A DNA stretch of 64,000 nt. It comes from Aquitalea magnusonii. Lineage in GTDB: Bacteria > Pseudomonadota > Gammaproteobacteria > Burkholderiales > Chromobacteriaceae. This document shows, piece by piece, positions 21,331-31,372 of the stretch (position 1 is its first letter; every line of letters starts with the position of its first letter). The translations under genes and the position numbers were made by a program. The notes beneath the pieces are model-generated. The model did no database searches and was not told the DNA's origin. It saw nothing but the letters and a program-made list of their open reading frames with translations. The stretch lies in NCBI RefSeq assembly GCF_002217795.2, contig NZ_AP018823.1:3286001-3350000 (forward strand). Reading direction: 5' to 3'.

Positions 21331-24300
21331 ATGTTGGACACACTGCCCCGCATTGCGCCGGCCGGTCAAAAGACCCGCTGCCCCGCCCTGCCCGATGGCC
21401 TGGATGCTGCCGTACTGGCAGGCCTGGCCCAGGCAGGCCACACCTTGCTGGTCCTGACTGCCGATGCCCAGGCCGCACAGCGGCTGAAGGCCGAACTGCC
21501 ATGGTTTGCCCCCGACATCAAGGCCGCCTTGCTGCCCGACTGGGAGACGCTGCCCTACGACCATTTCTCCCCGCACGGCGAGTTGGTGAGTGAGCGGCTG
21601 GCCACGCTCTGGCAGATCCATCGCGGCGAATGCCAGGTGGTCATCGCCCCGGTCAGCACCGCCATGACGCGGCTCGCGCCGGTCAGCTACCTGCTGGGCC
21701 GCACCTTCCTGCTGCAAGGCAAACAGCAACTGGATGTGGAACAACTGCGCGCCGACATGGTGATGGCAGGCTACAGCCACGTCACCCAGGTGATGGCACC
21801 GGGCGAGTTTTCCATTCGTGGCGGTCTGGTGGACCTGTTCCCCATGGGCAGCCCCCTGCCCTACCGCATCGACCTGTTCGACAAGGAAATCGACAGCCTG
21901 CGCACCTTCGACCCGGACAGCCAGCGCACGCTGTACCCGGTGCCGGAAATCCGCATGCTGCCGGCGCGCGAATATCCGGCGGATGAAAGCGGTGTCACCG
22001 CCTTCCGCCAGCACTACCGCGAACGCATGGAAGGCGATCCGTCCAAGAGCCGCATTTACAAGGACGTATCGGCCAATCTGTTCCCCGCCGGCATCGAGTA
22101 CTACCTGCCGCTGTTCTTCGACGAAACCGCCACCCTGTTCGACTACGTGGGGGAAGCGGCGCTGGTGGTGCTGCACCGCGACGTGGCCGCTGCCGCCGAC
22201 ACCTTCTGGAAAGACGTGCAGAACCGCTACCACATGGCACAGGGCGACCCGGAACGCCCGGTACTACCGCCTGCCGATGTGTTCTTGCGTCAGGACGAAT
22301 TCCTTGGCCGCATCAAGCCTTATTCGCGCATTGAAATCCCGGCTGCTGGCGAAGCGGATGCCACCAGCCTGGCCCTGCCCGATCTGGCGGTGGAGCGCCG
22401 CGCCGACAACCCCTTGCACAAGCTGGCGCATTATCTGCAACACAGCGGCCAGCGCGTGCTGCTGACCGCAGAAAGCCTGGGCCGGCGCGAAACCATGGTG
22501 CAGTTCCTGCAGGAACACGGCATCAAGCCGCAGCTGATCGACAACTGGCAGGAGTTTGCCACCGGCAATATGCCGCTGGCGCTAGTGGTGGCCCCGCTGT
22601 ATTCCGGCTTTGCCCAGCAACAACCACCGCTGTCCATCATCACCGAGAGCGAGCTGTACCAGCACATCGCGCGCAGCCACACCCGCCGCCGCCATGTGAA
22701 GATGAGCTCGGACTCCATGCTGCGCGATCTGGCCGAGGTGAAATCCGGCGACCCGGTGGTGCACGAACAGCACGGCATCGGCCGCTATATCGGCCTGGTG
22801 TCGATGGACCTGGGCGAAGGCGAAACCGAGCTGATGCAGCTGGAGTACGCCGACAACGCCACGCTCTACGTGCCGGTCAGCCAGTTGCACCTGATTTCGC
22901 GCTATGCCGGTGGCCCGTCCGAGCAGGCCCCGCTGCACAAGCTGGGTAACCCGGCCTGGGAAAAAGCCAAGAAGAAAGCTGCCGAAAAAGCACGCGACAC
23001 CGCCGCCGAGCTGCTTAACCTCTACGCCCAGCGCGCCGCGCGCGAAGGCCACAGCTTCACCCTGTCGCACCACGATTACGATGCCTTTGCCGCCGGTTTC
23101 GGCTTTGAGGAAACCATAGACCAGGCCAATGCCATCGAAGCCGTCATCCACGACATGTGCAGCGGCAAGCCGATGGACCGTCTGGTATGTGGCGACGTGG
23201 GCTTCGGCAAGACCGAAGTGGCGCTGCGCGCCGCTTTTGTCGCGGTGATGGGCGGCAAGCAGGTGGCGCTGCTGGTGCCCACCACCCTGCTGGCCGAGCA
23301 GCATTTCCAGAACTTCTCCGACCGCTTCAACGACTGGCCGGTGAAGATTGCCGAGCTGTCGCGCTTTCGCAGCGCCAAGGAAAGCAAGGCCGCGCTGGCG
23401 GGCCTGGCCGAGGGCACGGTGGACATCGTCATCGGCACCCACAAGCTGGTGCAGCCGGACGTGCAGTTCAAGAACCTGGGGCTGGTGATCATCGATGAAG
23501 AGCACCGCTTTGGCGTGCGCCAGAAGGAACAGCTCAAGCGCCTGCGCGCCAATGTGGACGTGCTCACCCTCACCGCCACGCCGATTCCGCGCACGCTGTC
23601 CATGGCGCTGGAAGGACTGCGCGACTTCTCCGTCATCGCCACTGCGCCCAACCGCCGCCTGGCAGTGAAAACCTTCATCAGCCCGGCCAGCAATGGCGTG
23701 ATCCGCGAGGCCATCCTGCGCGAACTCAAGCGTGGCGGTCAGGTGTTCTTCCTGCACAACGAGGTGGACACCATCGAGAACATGCGCGAGAAACTGGCCG
23801 AACTGGTGCCGGAAGCCCGCATCGGCGTAGCCCACGGCCAGTTGCGCGAACGTGAGCTGGAACAAGTAATGCGCGACTTCCTGCAGCAGCGCTTCAATGT
23901 GCTGTTGTGCTCCACCATCATCGAAACCGGCATCGACATTCCCAATGCCAACACCATCCTGATCAACCGCGCCGACAAGTTCGGCCTGGCCCAACTGCAC
24001 CAGTTGCGCGGCCGGGTGGGCCGCAGCCATCACCAGGCCTATGCCTATCTGCTGACCCCGGACGGCATGACCAAGGACGCCGGCAAGCGGCTGGAAGCCA
24101 TCCAGTTGTCCGGCGAGCTGGGGGCCGGTTTCTATCTGGCGATGCACGATATGGAAATCCGTGGCGCGGGTGAGGTACTGGGTGAAGGCCAGTCGGGCGA
24201 AATGCAGGAAGTGGGCTTTTCGCTGTTTACCGAGATGCTCAAACAAGCGGTGCGCGACCTGAAAAAAGGCCGCGAGCCGGACCTGGACGCACCGCTGGGT

Positions 24301-24732
24301 GTCACCACCGAAATCAATCTGCACAGCCCGGCGCTGCTGCCGGATGCCTACTGCCCGGACGTGCATGAACGGCTGGTGCTGTACAAGCGCCTGGCCACCT
24401 GCGACACCGAGCAGGACATCGACGCCATTCATGAGGAGCTGATCGACCGCTTCGGCCTGCCACCGCAAACGGTGAAAACGCTGATTGAAAGCCACCGCCT
24501 GCGCCTGCTGGCCAAGCCGCTGGGCGTGGCCAAGCTGGATGCCAGCGAAGTGGCCATCCAGTTGCAGTTCATCAAGAACCCGCCGATCGACCCGATGAAA
24601 ATCATCCAGCTGATCCAGAGCAAGAAGAACTACAAACTGGCCGGGCAGGACAAGCTGCGGGTGGAGTCAAAAATAGAAGAAGTGGGCCTGCGCGTGGTGC
24701 GGGTGAAGGAGCTGCTGAAGGAGCTGAGCTAG
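21331..24732 (+). CDS. mfd: Transcription-repair coupling factor Mfd
   Basis: A 1133-residue DNA translocase that removes stalled RNA polymerase and recruits UvrA. An N-terminal UvrB-like module (~1-330) is followed by the RNA-polymerase interacting domain around SGDPVVHEQHGIGRYIGLV. The translocase has Walker A in VCGDVGFGKTEVAL and the DEEH box in IIDEEHRFGVRQKEQ, then helicase motif VI (LHQLRGRVGRSHHQAYAY), and the TRCF C-terminal domain completes it. The length is typical. A strong hairpin follows the stop. Confidence 0.98.
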   Translation: MLDTLPRIAPAGQKTRCPALPDGLDAAVLAGLAQAGHTLLVLTADAQAAQRLKAELPWFAPDIKAALLPDWETLPYDHFSPHGELVSERLATLWQIHRGECQVVIAPVSTAMTRLAPVSYLLGRTFLLQGKQQLDVEQLRADMVMAGYSHVTQVMAPGEFSIRGGLVDLFPMGSPLPYRIDLFDKEIDSLRTFDPDSQRTLYPVPEIRMLPAREYPADESGVTAFRQHYRERMEGDPSKSRIYKDVSANLFPAGIEYYLPLFFDETATLFDYVGEAALVVLHRDVAAAADTFWKDVQNRYHMAQGDPERPVLPPADVFLRQDEFLGRIKPYSRIEIPAAGEADATSLALPDLAVERRADNPLHKLAHYLQHSGQRVLLTAESLGRRETMVQFLQEHGIKPQLIDNWQEFATGNMPLALVVAPLYSGFAQQQPPLSIITESELYQHIARSHTRRRHVKMSSDSMLRDLAEVKSGDPVVHEQHGIGRYIGLVSMDLGEGETELMQLEYADNATLYVPVSQLHLISRYAGGPSEQAPLHKLGNPAWEKAKKKAAEKARDTAAELLNLYAQRAAREGHSFTLSHHDYDAFAAGFGFEETIDQANAIEAVIHDMCSGKPMDRLVCGDVGFGKTEVALRAAFVAVMGGKQVALLVPTTLLAEQHFQNFSDRFNDWPVKIAELSRFRSAKESKAALAGLAEGTVDIVIGTHKLVQPDVQFKNLGLVIIDEEHRFGVRQKEQLKRLRANVDVLTLTATPIPRTLSMALEGLRDFSVIATAPNRRLAVKTFISPASNGVIREAILRELKRGGQVFFLHNEVDTIENMREKLAELVPEARIGVAHGQLRERELEQVMRDFLQQRFNVLLCSTIIETGIDIPNANTILINRADKFGLAQLHQLRGRVGRSHHQAYAYLLTPDGMTKDAGKRLEAIQLSGELGAGFYLAMHDMEIRGAGEVLGEGQSGEMQEVGFSLFTEMLKQAVRDLKKGREPDLDAPLGVTTEINLHSPALLPDAYCPDVHERLVLYKRLATCDTEQDIDAIHEELIDRFGLPPQTVKTLIESHRLRLLAKPLGVAKLDASEVAIQLQFIKNPPIDPMKIIQLIQSKKNYKLAGQDKLRVESKIEEVGLRVVRVKELLKELS

Positions 24733-24762
24733 CACCTGGATCAAAACCACTGAAGTCCGGTC

Positions 24763-24800
24763 AACGCCGAAACAGTGTTGCGACACCGTTTCGGCGTTTG
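24763..24800 (+). terminator. Intrinsic terminator after mfd
   Basis: Long stem AACGCCGAAAC/GTTTCGGCGTT with further pairing in the loop (GTGTT/GACAC) and a short T tract. It starts about 30 bases past the mfd stop, in the gap between mfd and the convergent paa genes. Confidence 0.75.
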
Positions 24801-24964
24801 TCCATCTCAGGCTTGCCAGTCCCCCCGTTCGACAGCCGCCAGGCGGGCAAAGCAGCCGCGCGGCCTTCCGCCGCCGGTCACAGATGCGATGTCAACATGG
24901 CAAGGCTGCCGCTGCGCCAGACTGCCGGGTGTTTCCGCAAGCCGGGCGCGCCCACCACCACAGG

Positions 24965-25738
24965 CTAGCGCCCCAGGTATTGCGGCCTTCGCTTGTCAAA
25001 GAAGGCCTGCATGCCTTCCTTCTGGTCTTCCGAGGAAAACAACATCTGGTAGGCTTTGCGCTCCAGCATCAAGGCCGTTGCCAATGGCGCGTCGGCTCCG
25101 GCCAAAACCACTTCCTTGATCTGTTGCACTGCCAGCGGTGGCATGGCTGCAATGCTGCGTGCCAGCTCGATGGCGCGGTGCTCAACCGCCTCATCGGCGA
25201 CCACTTCGCTGATCAAGCCCATCGTCAATGCTTGTTGCGCGCCAACCATGCAACCGGTCAGCAGCATCCGCATGGCCTGCGCCTTGCCAACAGCACGCAG
25301 CAGGCGTTGCGTCCCGCCGGCTCCAGGCATGATGCCTACCTTGATTTCCGGTTGCGCAAATTGTGCCGACTCCCCCGCCACGATAATGTCGGCATGCATC
25401 GCCAATTCGCAGCCGCCGCCCAGGGCATAGCCAGACACGGCAGCGATAATCGGTTTCGGGCAATCGGCCACCGCTTGCCATAGCTTGTGTACCTGGCGCT
25501 GCATCAGCGCGATGCTGCCGATATCGGCCAGTTCCTTGAGATCCGCCCCGGCAGCAAAAGCCTGTTCGTTGCCGGTCAGCACGATGACGCGTATCTCCGG
25601 GCTGTCGGACAAGTGTCTGAGCGCATCCGCCAGTGCCTGGCGTAGCGCCATATTCAGCGCATTACGTGCCTCGGGGCGGTGCAGACGCAAACGGGCAATG
25701 CCCTGCTCCGGGTAGTCCAGCAGTAATGGTTCGGTCAT
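24965..25738 (-). CDS. paaF: 2,3-dehydroadipyl-CoA hydratase (PaaF type)
   Basis: A 257-residue crotonase. The oxyanion-hole segments [14 protein letters not shown] and [21 protein letters not shown] and the catalytic glutamates ([20 protein letters not shown]) match PaaF. It hydrates 2,3-dehydroadipyl-CoA to 3-hydroxyadipyl-CoA in the phenylacetate pathway. It is last in the run paaR-crotonase-paaJ-paaF, 11 bases after paaJ. RBS GGAGGCG precedes the ATG. Confidence 0.9.
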   Translation of the reverse strand: MTEPLLLDYPEQGIARLRLHRPEARNALNMALRQALADALRHLSDSPEIRVIVLTGNEQAFAAGADLKELADIGSIALMQRQVHKLWQAVADCPKPIIAAVSGYALGGGCELAMHADIIVAGESAQFAQPEIKVGIMPGAGGTQRLLRAVGKAQAMRMLLTGCMVGAQQALTMGLISEVVADEAVEHRAIELARSIAAMPPLAVQQIKEVVLAGADAPLATALMLERKAYQMLFSSEDQKEGMQAFFDKRRPQYLGR

Positions 25739-25749
25739 GGTCGCCTCCT

Positions 25750-26955
25750 TTATATGCGCTCAATCACCATGGCGATGCCCTGGCCGACGCCGATACACAT
25801 GGTGCATAGCGCCAGCCGACCGCCGGTGGCTTCCAGTTGCCGTAGCGCGGTCAGCACCAGCCTTGCGCCGGAAGCGCCAAGCGGATGCCCCAAGGCAATG
25901 GCCCCGCCATTCGGGTTCACCTGCGCGGCATCGTCCGCCAGGCCCAATGTACGGAGCACCGCCAAACCCTGCGCGGCAAAGGCCTCGTTCAGTTCAATCA
26001 CGTCCATGTCCTGAATGCGCAGGCCCAGGCGCTGGAGCAGTTTCTGGCTGGCCGGTGCCGGGCCGATGCCCATAATGCGCGGCTCCACTCCCGCGCTCGC
26101 CATGCCCAGTATTCTGGCGCGCGGGGTAAGCGCATGACGTGCCACCGCCGCCTGGCTGGCAATCAACAAGGCCACGGCACCATCATTCACACCGGAGGCA
26201 TTGCCCGCCGTCACCGTGCCGTCAGCGCGCACCACACCGTTCAACCTGGCCAGCATGGCCAGGGTGGTATCCGGGCGCGGATGTTCGTCATGCTGGATGA
26301 ACAGTGCTTCGCCCTTCGGGCGCGGCACCGCTACCGGCACAATTTCGTCCGTGAAAAAACCCTTGGCCAGGGCGGCGGCGTAGCGCTGCTGGCTGCGTAG
26401 CGCAAAGGCATCCTGATCGCAGCGATTCACCCGGAAATCAGTAGCGACGTTCTCGGCAGTCTCGGGCATGGAATCGACCCCGTACTGTTGCTTCATTATC
26501 GGGTTGATAAAGCGCCAGCCTATGGTTGTGTCTTCCACCTTGGCGCTGCGCGCAAACGGCTTGTCCGCCTTGCCCAACACGAAGGGCGCGCGCGACATGC
26601 TCTCCACGCCACCCGCGATGATCAAGTCGGCCTCGCCCGCCACAATGCTGCGCGCGGCCAGGCCAATGGCGTCCATGCCGGAACCGCACAGCCGGTTGAT
26701 GGTCGTGCCGGGCACCGAGACGGGCAGGCCGGCCAGCAGGCCTGCCATGCGCGCAATATTGCGGTTGTCTTCTCCGGCTTGATTGGCGCAGCCATAAATC
26801 AGCTCGTCCACCAGGCTCCAGTCAAGCGCAGGGTGGCGCTCACACAGCGCACGAAGCGGGATGGCCGCCAGGTCATCTGTACGAATGGAGGACAGTGCGC
26901 CGCCATAGCGGCCAAAAGGGGTGCGAATGCCATCGCAAATATAAGCGTGGGTCAT
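25750..26955 (-). CDS. paaJ: 3-oxoadipyl-CoA / 3-oxo-5,6-dehydrosuberyl-CoA thiolase
   Basis: A 401-residue thiolase. Nucleophilic cysteine in [19 protein letters not shown], His in [20 protein letters not shown] and the second Cys in [17 protein letters not shown] complete the active site. The start [19 protein letters not shown] is the PaaJ/PcaF signature. It releases acetyl-CoA at two steps of the pathway, giving succinyl-CoA at the end. Confidence 0.94.
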   Translation of the reverse strand: MTHAYICDGIRTPFGRYGGALSSIRTDDLAAIPLRALCERHPALDWSLVDELIYGCANQAGEDNRNIARMAGLLAGLPVSVPGTTINRLCGSGMDAIGLAARSIVAGEADLIIAGGVESMSRAPFVLGKADKPFARSAKVEDTTIGWRFINPIMKQQYGVDSMPETAENVATDFRVNRCDQDAFALRSQQRYAAALAKGFFTDEIVPVAVPRPKGEALFIQHDEHPRPDTTLAMLARLNGVVRADGTVTAGNASGVNDGAVALLIASQAAVARHALTPRARILGMASAGVEPRIMGIGPAPASQKLLQRLGLRIQDMDVIELNEAFAAQGLAVLRTLGLADDAAQVNPNGGAIALGHPLGASGARLVLTALRQLEATGGRLALCTMCIGVGQGIAMVIERI

Positions 26956-26982
26956 GATGTTGTCTCGAAGGCGTGGCTGGGA

Positions 26983-27762
26983 TTAGCGGTGATGGAAAGC
27001 GGGCGGACGTCTTTCGACAAAGGCGTTCATGCCTTCTTTTTGGTCTTGCAGCGCGAAACTGGCGTGAAAGACCCGCCGCTCGAACAGCAGCCCTTCGGAC
27101 AAGCTGGATTCGAAAGCCCGGCCCAGCGACTCCTTGATCATCATCAGCACCGGCAGCGAGTAGCCGGCCATCTGCTGTGCCAGTTCGAAAGCGGTGTCGA
27201 GAACGGCGTCGTCGGCCACCACACGGGATACCAGGCCGGCTTTTTCGGCTTCGGCGGCACTATAGAAATTGCCACTCAAACACCATTCCATCGCCTTGGC
27301 CTTGCCGATGGCGCGGGGCAGGCGCTGGGTGCCGCCCATGCCGGGCAAAGTCCCGATCTTGACTTCGGGCTGGCCGAACTTGGCCGAGACACCGGCCACG
27401 ACGACATCACACATCATCGCCAGTTCGCAGCCGCCACCAATCGCGTAACCGCAAATCGCGGCGATCAGCGGCTTGCGCAGGGTGCGCGCACTTTCCCAGT
27501 GCCGGGTGACATAGTCGGAGAGAAACACATCATGGAAGTCCCATTCGGCCATGCGACCGATGTCGGCACCGGCGGCAAAAGCCTTTTCGTTGCCAGACAG
27601 GACAATCACACTGGTGCCTGGGTCCTGGTCTGCGGCCATCAAGGCCGCCTCCAGCTCCTGCACCAGTTCTTCATTCAGCGCATTGCGCTGGGCGGGACGG
27701 TGGATTTCGATATGCGCAACGCGTTCATGCTGCGCCGTTTTCAGGTAGGTGTACTTGCTCAT
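26983..27762 (-). CDS. Second crotonase (enoyl-CoA hydratase family) of the paa cluster
   Basis: 259 residues from [17 protein letters not shown], with GGAGGAG 8 bases upstream; the longer frame to 27819 is not supported. It is a paralogue of the PaaF at 24965 ([40 protein letters not shown]), with both catalytic glutamates present. Its start overlaps the 3' end of paaR by 38 bases. It could handle the 5,6-dehydro intermediates or another hydration in the pathway, but its precise substrate cannot be read from sequence. Confidence 0.88.
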   Translation of the reverse strand: MSKYTYLKTAQHERVAHIEIHRPAQRNALNEELVQELEAALMAADQDPGTSVIVLSGNEKAFAAGADIGRMAEWDFHDVFLSDYVTRHWESARTLRKPLIAAICGYAIGGGCELAMMCDVVVAGVSAKFGQPEVKIGTLPGMGGTQRLPRAIGKAKAMEWCLSGNFYSAAEAEKAGLVSRVVADDAVLDTAFELAQQMAGYSLPVLMMIKESLGRAFESSLSEGLLFERRVFHASFALQDQKEGMNAFVERRPPAFHHR

Positions 27763-28387
27763 GCGGAGTCTCCTCCTGCCTGGGGGGTATATGCGGCAAG
27801 CCGGGGCTATACACACCATGCAGGAACATCTGACTGACGATCTCCGCCATTGCTGCTCTATCTATCGGTCCGTCGGCACGAAACCAGGTAAAGGTCCAGT
27901 TCATCATGCCGAACAGCGTCATGGCCACCGGCTTGATCTGCACCGCCGTCAACTCCGGCCGCAAGCTGGCAATCAGCCTGGCAAACCCATCCACCACCTG
28001 GCGTTGCTTCTCGGCCACCTTGCGGTATGCCTCGTCCTCCAGGAATTTCACGTCCTGCACCAACACGATATGGTAGTGGCGCGACGTGGCATATTCTTCC
28101 ATGAAACGGACGATAAGCTCGGTCAGGTGCGCTTCGGTATCCAGCCCTTGTCCGGCAACCTCATCCTCAATGGCCACCAGGCGGTCAAGGTAGGTGTCGG
28201 CAATATCAAACAAGAGATGCAACTTATCCCGATAGTAGTGATACAGCAGCGGCTTCGACATGCCACATAATTCAGCCAGTTGGGCTATCGATGCACTGGG
28301 GAAACTTTTCTGCGCAAACAACTGCGCGGCGTTCTCCAGTATGGTGCTGCGCTGTACTTCGAAATTGGGGGATTTTGTTCTTGCCAT
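27725..28387 (-). CDS. paaR: TetR-family regulator of phenylacetate catabolism (PaaR)
   Basis: 220 residues. The N-terminal HTH is at ~13-58 (ILENAAQLFAQKSF ... IAQLAELCGMSKPLLYHYY), and the C-terminal helices form the ligand domain. Beta- and some other bacteria lacking PaaX use a TetR-type PaaR that is released by phenylacetyl-CoA. Location inside the paa cluster and two palindromes of TetR type (32482 and 36506) support that role. It lies 79 bases after paaE and overlaps the following crotonase gene. Confidence 0.85.
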   Translation of the reverse strand: MARTKSPNFEVQRSTILENAAQLFAQKSFPSASIAQLAELCGMSKPLLYHYYRDKLHLLFDIADTYLDRLVAIEDEVAGQGLDTEAHLTELIVRFMEEYATSRHYHIVLVQDVKFLEDEAYRKVAEKQRQVVDGFARLIASLRPELTAVQIKPVAMTLFGMMNWTFTWFRADGPIDRAAMAEIVSQMFLHGVYSPGLPHIPPRQEETPHEQVHLPENGAA

Positions 28388-28466
28388 ATCCGGGGGTCTG
28401 CTTGATTCGTGGTGCGTCAGACTCGGCTTATGCGAAAACGGCCTCCTTCATTCGGAGTACGACACG

Positions 28467-29534
28467 TCAACGTTCGTCAAAACTGACCACAACGTTTTCG
28501 GTAAGCGGATGCGCCTGACAGGTGAGTGCAAAGCCCTGCTCGACTTCTGCCGGTTCGAGGGCGAAATTCTTATCCATGCGCACTTGGCCAGCGAGGACCT
28601 TGGCACGGCAGGTGCAGCATACCCCACCTTTACACGAATAGGGTAGATCGATCCCTGCGCTGACGGCGGCATCCAGAATGCTTTGTCCTGCCGACAATCC
28701 CACCTCGCGGGCCAGGCCGTCCATGATTACCGTCACGGTGGCTTGTGCCGCTTCATCGTCCCGCGCCGTGCGCGGTGTATCGGCCCCCTGCGGTACGCAA
28801 AAGCGCTCGGTATGGATATGCGCGTGCGGCAAGCCAGCCTGCTGCAGAGCGCCGATGGCGTCATCGATCATCTCGTTGGGGCCGCACACAAAGGCGTCGG
28901 AGATGTTGGAGAGCGGCAGCAGGGTGTCGAATATCCGCTGCAGGCGCGCAGCGTCCAGCCGACCATTAAACAGTTCCAGTTCCTGCGCCTCACGCGAGAG
29001 GAAGTGATAGACGGCGAAGCGGTCCATGAAGCGGGCTTTCAATGCCGCCAGGGTGTCGGCAAACAGAATGGTGCCGCGCCGCTGGTTGCCGTACAGCAAG
29101 GTGAAGCGGCTGTCCGGTTCTACTGCCAGCGTGGTCTTGATGATGGACAACAGCGGCGTGATGCCACTGCCGGCCACGATCGCCAGGTAATGTTTTTTAT
29201 TGCCTGCGGCCAGCGGTACAAAAAAACGGCCATCCGGTGGCAATACCTCGATGCGCTGCCCCGCACGCAGTTCCTTGTTGGCATAGGTGGAGAAGATTCC
29301 GTTTGCCACTTGCTTGATGGCAATACGCAGTTCGCCATCGCCAATGCCGCTGCAGATCGAATAGGAGCGGCGTACGTCAGCACCGCCGATATTGGCGCGC
29401 AAGGTGAGATGCTGGCCCTGGATAAAGCGGTAGGTGTCGGCCAGCGCGGGGGGAACTTCAAAGCGGAGCGATATCGCCTCTTCGCTCTCTTGGCGCACTT
29501 CGGCGATGCGCAGCAAATGAAAATTCGTACTCAT
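28467..29534 (-). CDS. paaE: Phenylacetyl-CoA epoxidase reductase subunit
   Basis: A 355-residue NADPH:ferredoxin-type reductase that feeds electrons to PaaA. An FAD-binding domain (RRSYSICSG) is followed by an NAD(P)-binding domain (AIVAGSGITPLLSIIK) and a C-terminal plant-type 2Fe-2S domain. The cluster cysteines are in PYSCKGGVCCTCRAKV and ALTCQAHP. Last of paaABCDE, 44 bases after paaD. Confidence 0.96.
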   Translation of the reverse strand: MSTNFHLLRIAEVRQESEEAISLRFEVPPALADTYRFIQGQHLTLRANIGGADVRRSYSICSGIGDGELRIAIKQVANGIFSTYANKELRAGQRIEVLPPDGRFFVPLAAGNKKHYLAIVAGSGITPLLSIIKTTLAVEPDSRFTLLYGNQRRGTILFADTLAALKARFMDRFAVYHFLSREAQELELFNGRLDAARLQRIFDTLLPLSNISDAFVCGPNEMIDDAIGALQQAGLPHAHIHTERFCVPQGADTPRTARDDEAAQATVTVIMDGLAREVGLSAGQSILDAAVSAGIDLPYSCKGGVCCTCRAKVLAGQVRMDKNFALEPAEVEQGFALTCQAHPLTENVVVSFDER

Positions 29535-29578
29535 GGTGGGGTCCTTGCTCCGTAGATTCCCTGGCGGAAGACTTAGGC

Positions 29579-30079
29579 TTAAATGGGTTTGAAGTACTCG
29601 AATGGTTCGCGGCAGTCCTGGCAGCGGTACAGCGCCTTGCAGGCGGTCGCGCCAAACTGGCTCAGGCGCTCGCTATGCTTGCTGCCGCAGCGCGGGCAGG
29701 CCGGGTGCAATGGCGTGAAGTGCAGAATCTGCCAGCCGTCCTCGGACGTTTCCGCCCGATGCTCCGGCGGCGCAATACCGTACTCGCGCAATTTGCGCCG
29801 CCCCTCCTCACTGATCCAGTCGGTGGTCCAGGCCGGGCTGAGCTGCGTACTCAGCCGCAGGGGGCCGGCCCCGGCAGCCGTCAGCGCATCGCGCACCGAA
29901 GCCTCAATCACTTCGGTGGCAGGACAGCCGGAGTAAGTGGGCGTGAGCGTCACCTGCAGATCTGCCCCATGGCGGCGGATATCGCGCACGATGCCTAAAT
30001 CGCATAAGGACAGCACGGGTATTTCCGGGTCGGGTACCTGGTGCAGCACGGCCCAGGCTTGGGCGATGGTTAGCATCAC
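29579..30079 (-). CDS. paaD: Phenylacetyl-CoA epoxidase assembly subunit PaaD
   Basis: 166 residues. The MIP18/DUF59-type domain (~5-90) has VPDPEIPVLSLCDLGIVRD and PTYSGCPATEVIE. A C-terminal zinc-ribbon-like part has CPRCGSKHS and YRCQDCREPFEY. PaaD is required for assembly or maturation of the epoxidase rather than catalysis. The start may be either of two adjacent Met codons. Confidence 0.95.
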   Translation of the reverse strand: MMLTIAQAWAVLHQVPDPEIPVLSLCDLGIVRDIRRHGADLQVTLTPTYSGCPATEVIEASVRDALTAAGAGPLRLSTQLSPAWTTDWISEEGRRKLREYGIAPPEHRAETSEDGWQILHFTPLHPACPRCGSKHSERLSQFGATACKALYRCQDCREPFEYFKPI

Positions 30080-30088
30080 GCCCCCCCT

Positions 30089-30847
30089 TTACCAGTTGCC
30101 GCCGGGATAGGCGCGCTGCAAAAACTGCATCTGCGCCAATAGCGGGCCCAGCGCCTCGCTGTGGATGCCATACTTGCCACGGCTCAGGCAGCCTGCCGCT
30201 ATCGGCACTGGCAGCGTTGCTTCGGCCAGCACCGGCAGCACAATGCCTTCCCAGGCGCTGCGCAAGCTATCTGACGCTGGGACCACGCCTGCCAGCCGTG
30301 CTTCCACCTCGTCCCGGTCAAACAGCTCTGCGGTGAAGGACCACAAGTATTCCAGTGCCGCCTGCATGCGGCGGTGCGACTCCTCGGTTCCATCACCCAG
30401 TCGCACTACCCAATCGGCACCATAACGCAGGTGATAGCGGCTTTCCTTGAGGCTCTTTTCGGCGATGGCGGCCAGGCGGGCATCGGTGGAGCGCTGCAAT
30501 GCCTGCCACAACACCACCTGATAGGCGGCAAACAACAGCACGCGCAGCACCGTGCGGCCAAAATCGCCGCCATCCAGCTCGGTCAGCGTCAGATTGTGGA
30601 ATTCCAGCTCGTCGCGCAGGAAGGCAAGTGCATCCTCGTCACGGCCACTGCCTTCCAGCTCTCCGGCATAGCTCAATAACTGACGCGCCTGGCCGATCAG
30701 GTCGAGCGCGGTATTGGTCAGTGCGATGTCTTCTTCGATCGCTGGTGCATGGCCGCACCATTCGGACAGCCGCTGGCCCAGTACCAGTGTGGAGTCGCCC
30801 AGGCGCAGCAGATATTCGATCAGGTCTTTGTTATCAATTTCAGCCAT
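30089..30847 (-). CDS. paaC: Phenylacetyl-CoA epoxidase structural subunit PaaC
   Basis: A 252-residue ferritin-like helical subunit (DLIEYLLRLGDSTLVLGQRL...). PaaC forms a heterodimer with PaaA but lacks a working diiron site; the helix bundle includes KESRYHLRYGADWVVRLGDG. Normal length. 11 bases after the paaB stop. Confidence 0.96.
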   Translation of the reverse strand: MAEIDNKDLIEYLLRLGDSTLVLGQRLSEWCGHAPAIEEDIALTNTALDLIGQARQLLSYAGELEGSGRDEDALAFLRDELEFHNLTLTELDGGDFGRTVLRVLLFAAYQVVLWQALQRSTDARLAAIAEKSLKESRYHLRYGADWVVRLGDGTEESHRRMQAALEYLWSFTAELFDRDEVEARLAGVVPASDSLRSAWEGIVLPVLAEATLPVPIAAGCLSRGKYGIHSEALGPLLAQMQFLQRAYPGGNW

Positions 30848-30858
30848 GGCTGGGCTCC

Positions 30859-31356
30859 TTACATATTGTTGACGGCGGCGGGAAGCTGGTAGAAGGTGGG
30901 CAAGCGGTAGGTTTTGTCGGCCATTGCGTCGAAAAACGGCTCACTCCACTCGGCCTCGCTGGTCAGCACGGATGCGGAAGGCAGCACCCACAGACTGCCT
31001 GCCGGATATTGTCCAAAGGCTGTTTCTGCACTGCGTAGCGCTGCCGCAGCATCACAGGCGTCGACACTGCCAATGTGCTTGTGATCCAGCCCTGGTTTCA
31101 GCCGCAAGAAAACTTCAAACTGCCGCGGGGTCTCGCTCGTGCCAGCAACAGGCGCCGCGCCGTTCTGACTGACATCACTGGCAGCCACCACCCACAGGCT
31201 GTTGCCTTCCTGACGCCGGGTGTAGACATCGCGCGCCAACAGCAGCGCATGCTGGCCGTCGGTGGCGTGCAGGCTGCTGGAATGCTTGTGCTCAAGGCCG
31301 TTACGGCTTTTGATGAAAACCTCGTACCGCGGCCATTGCTCGTGCAATTCTGTCAT
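30859..31356 (-). CDS. paaB: Phenylacetyl-CoA epoxidase subunit PaaB, internally duplicated
   Basis: 165 residues from the ATG at 31356 (RBS GGAGGACTC upstream; the longer frame to 31551 lies opposite paaA). E. coli PaaB has about 95. Two copies of the PaaB fold are visible: unit 1 at ~10-62 (RYEVFIKSRNGLEHKH ... SLWVVAASDV) and unit 2 at ~79-130 (QFEVFLRLKPGLDHKH ... SLWVLPSASV). The normal C-terminal tail (FFDAMADKTYRLPTFYQLP) occurs once, at the end. PaaB bridges PaaAC heterodimers in the epoxidase, so duplication could change stoichiometry. It starts 16 bases after paaA. Confidence 0.9.
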   Translation of the reverse strand: MTELHEQWPRYEVFIKSRNGLEHKHSSSLHATDGQHALLLARDVYTRRQEGNSLWVVAASDVSQNGAAPVAGTSETPRQFEVFLRLKPGLDHKHIGSVDACDAAAALRSAETAFGQYPAGSLWVLPSASVLTSEAEWSEPFFDAMADKTYRLPTFYQLPAAVNNM

Positions 31357-31372
31357 CGTGGAGTCCTCCGGA

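Noticed and set aside
21331..22233. Open frame extending the GGDEF/EAL protein to 1456 codons on the minus strand
   Set aside because: This part lies opposite the start of mfd, has no domain content, and a better ATG at 21177 directly precedes the first membrane segment.
22582..24495. 637-codon minus-strand open frame opposite mfd
   Set aside because: Antisense shadow of mfd; composition artefact.
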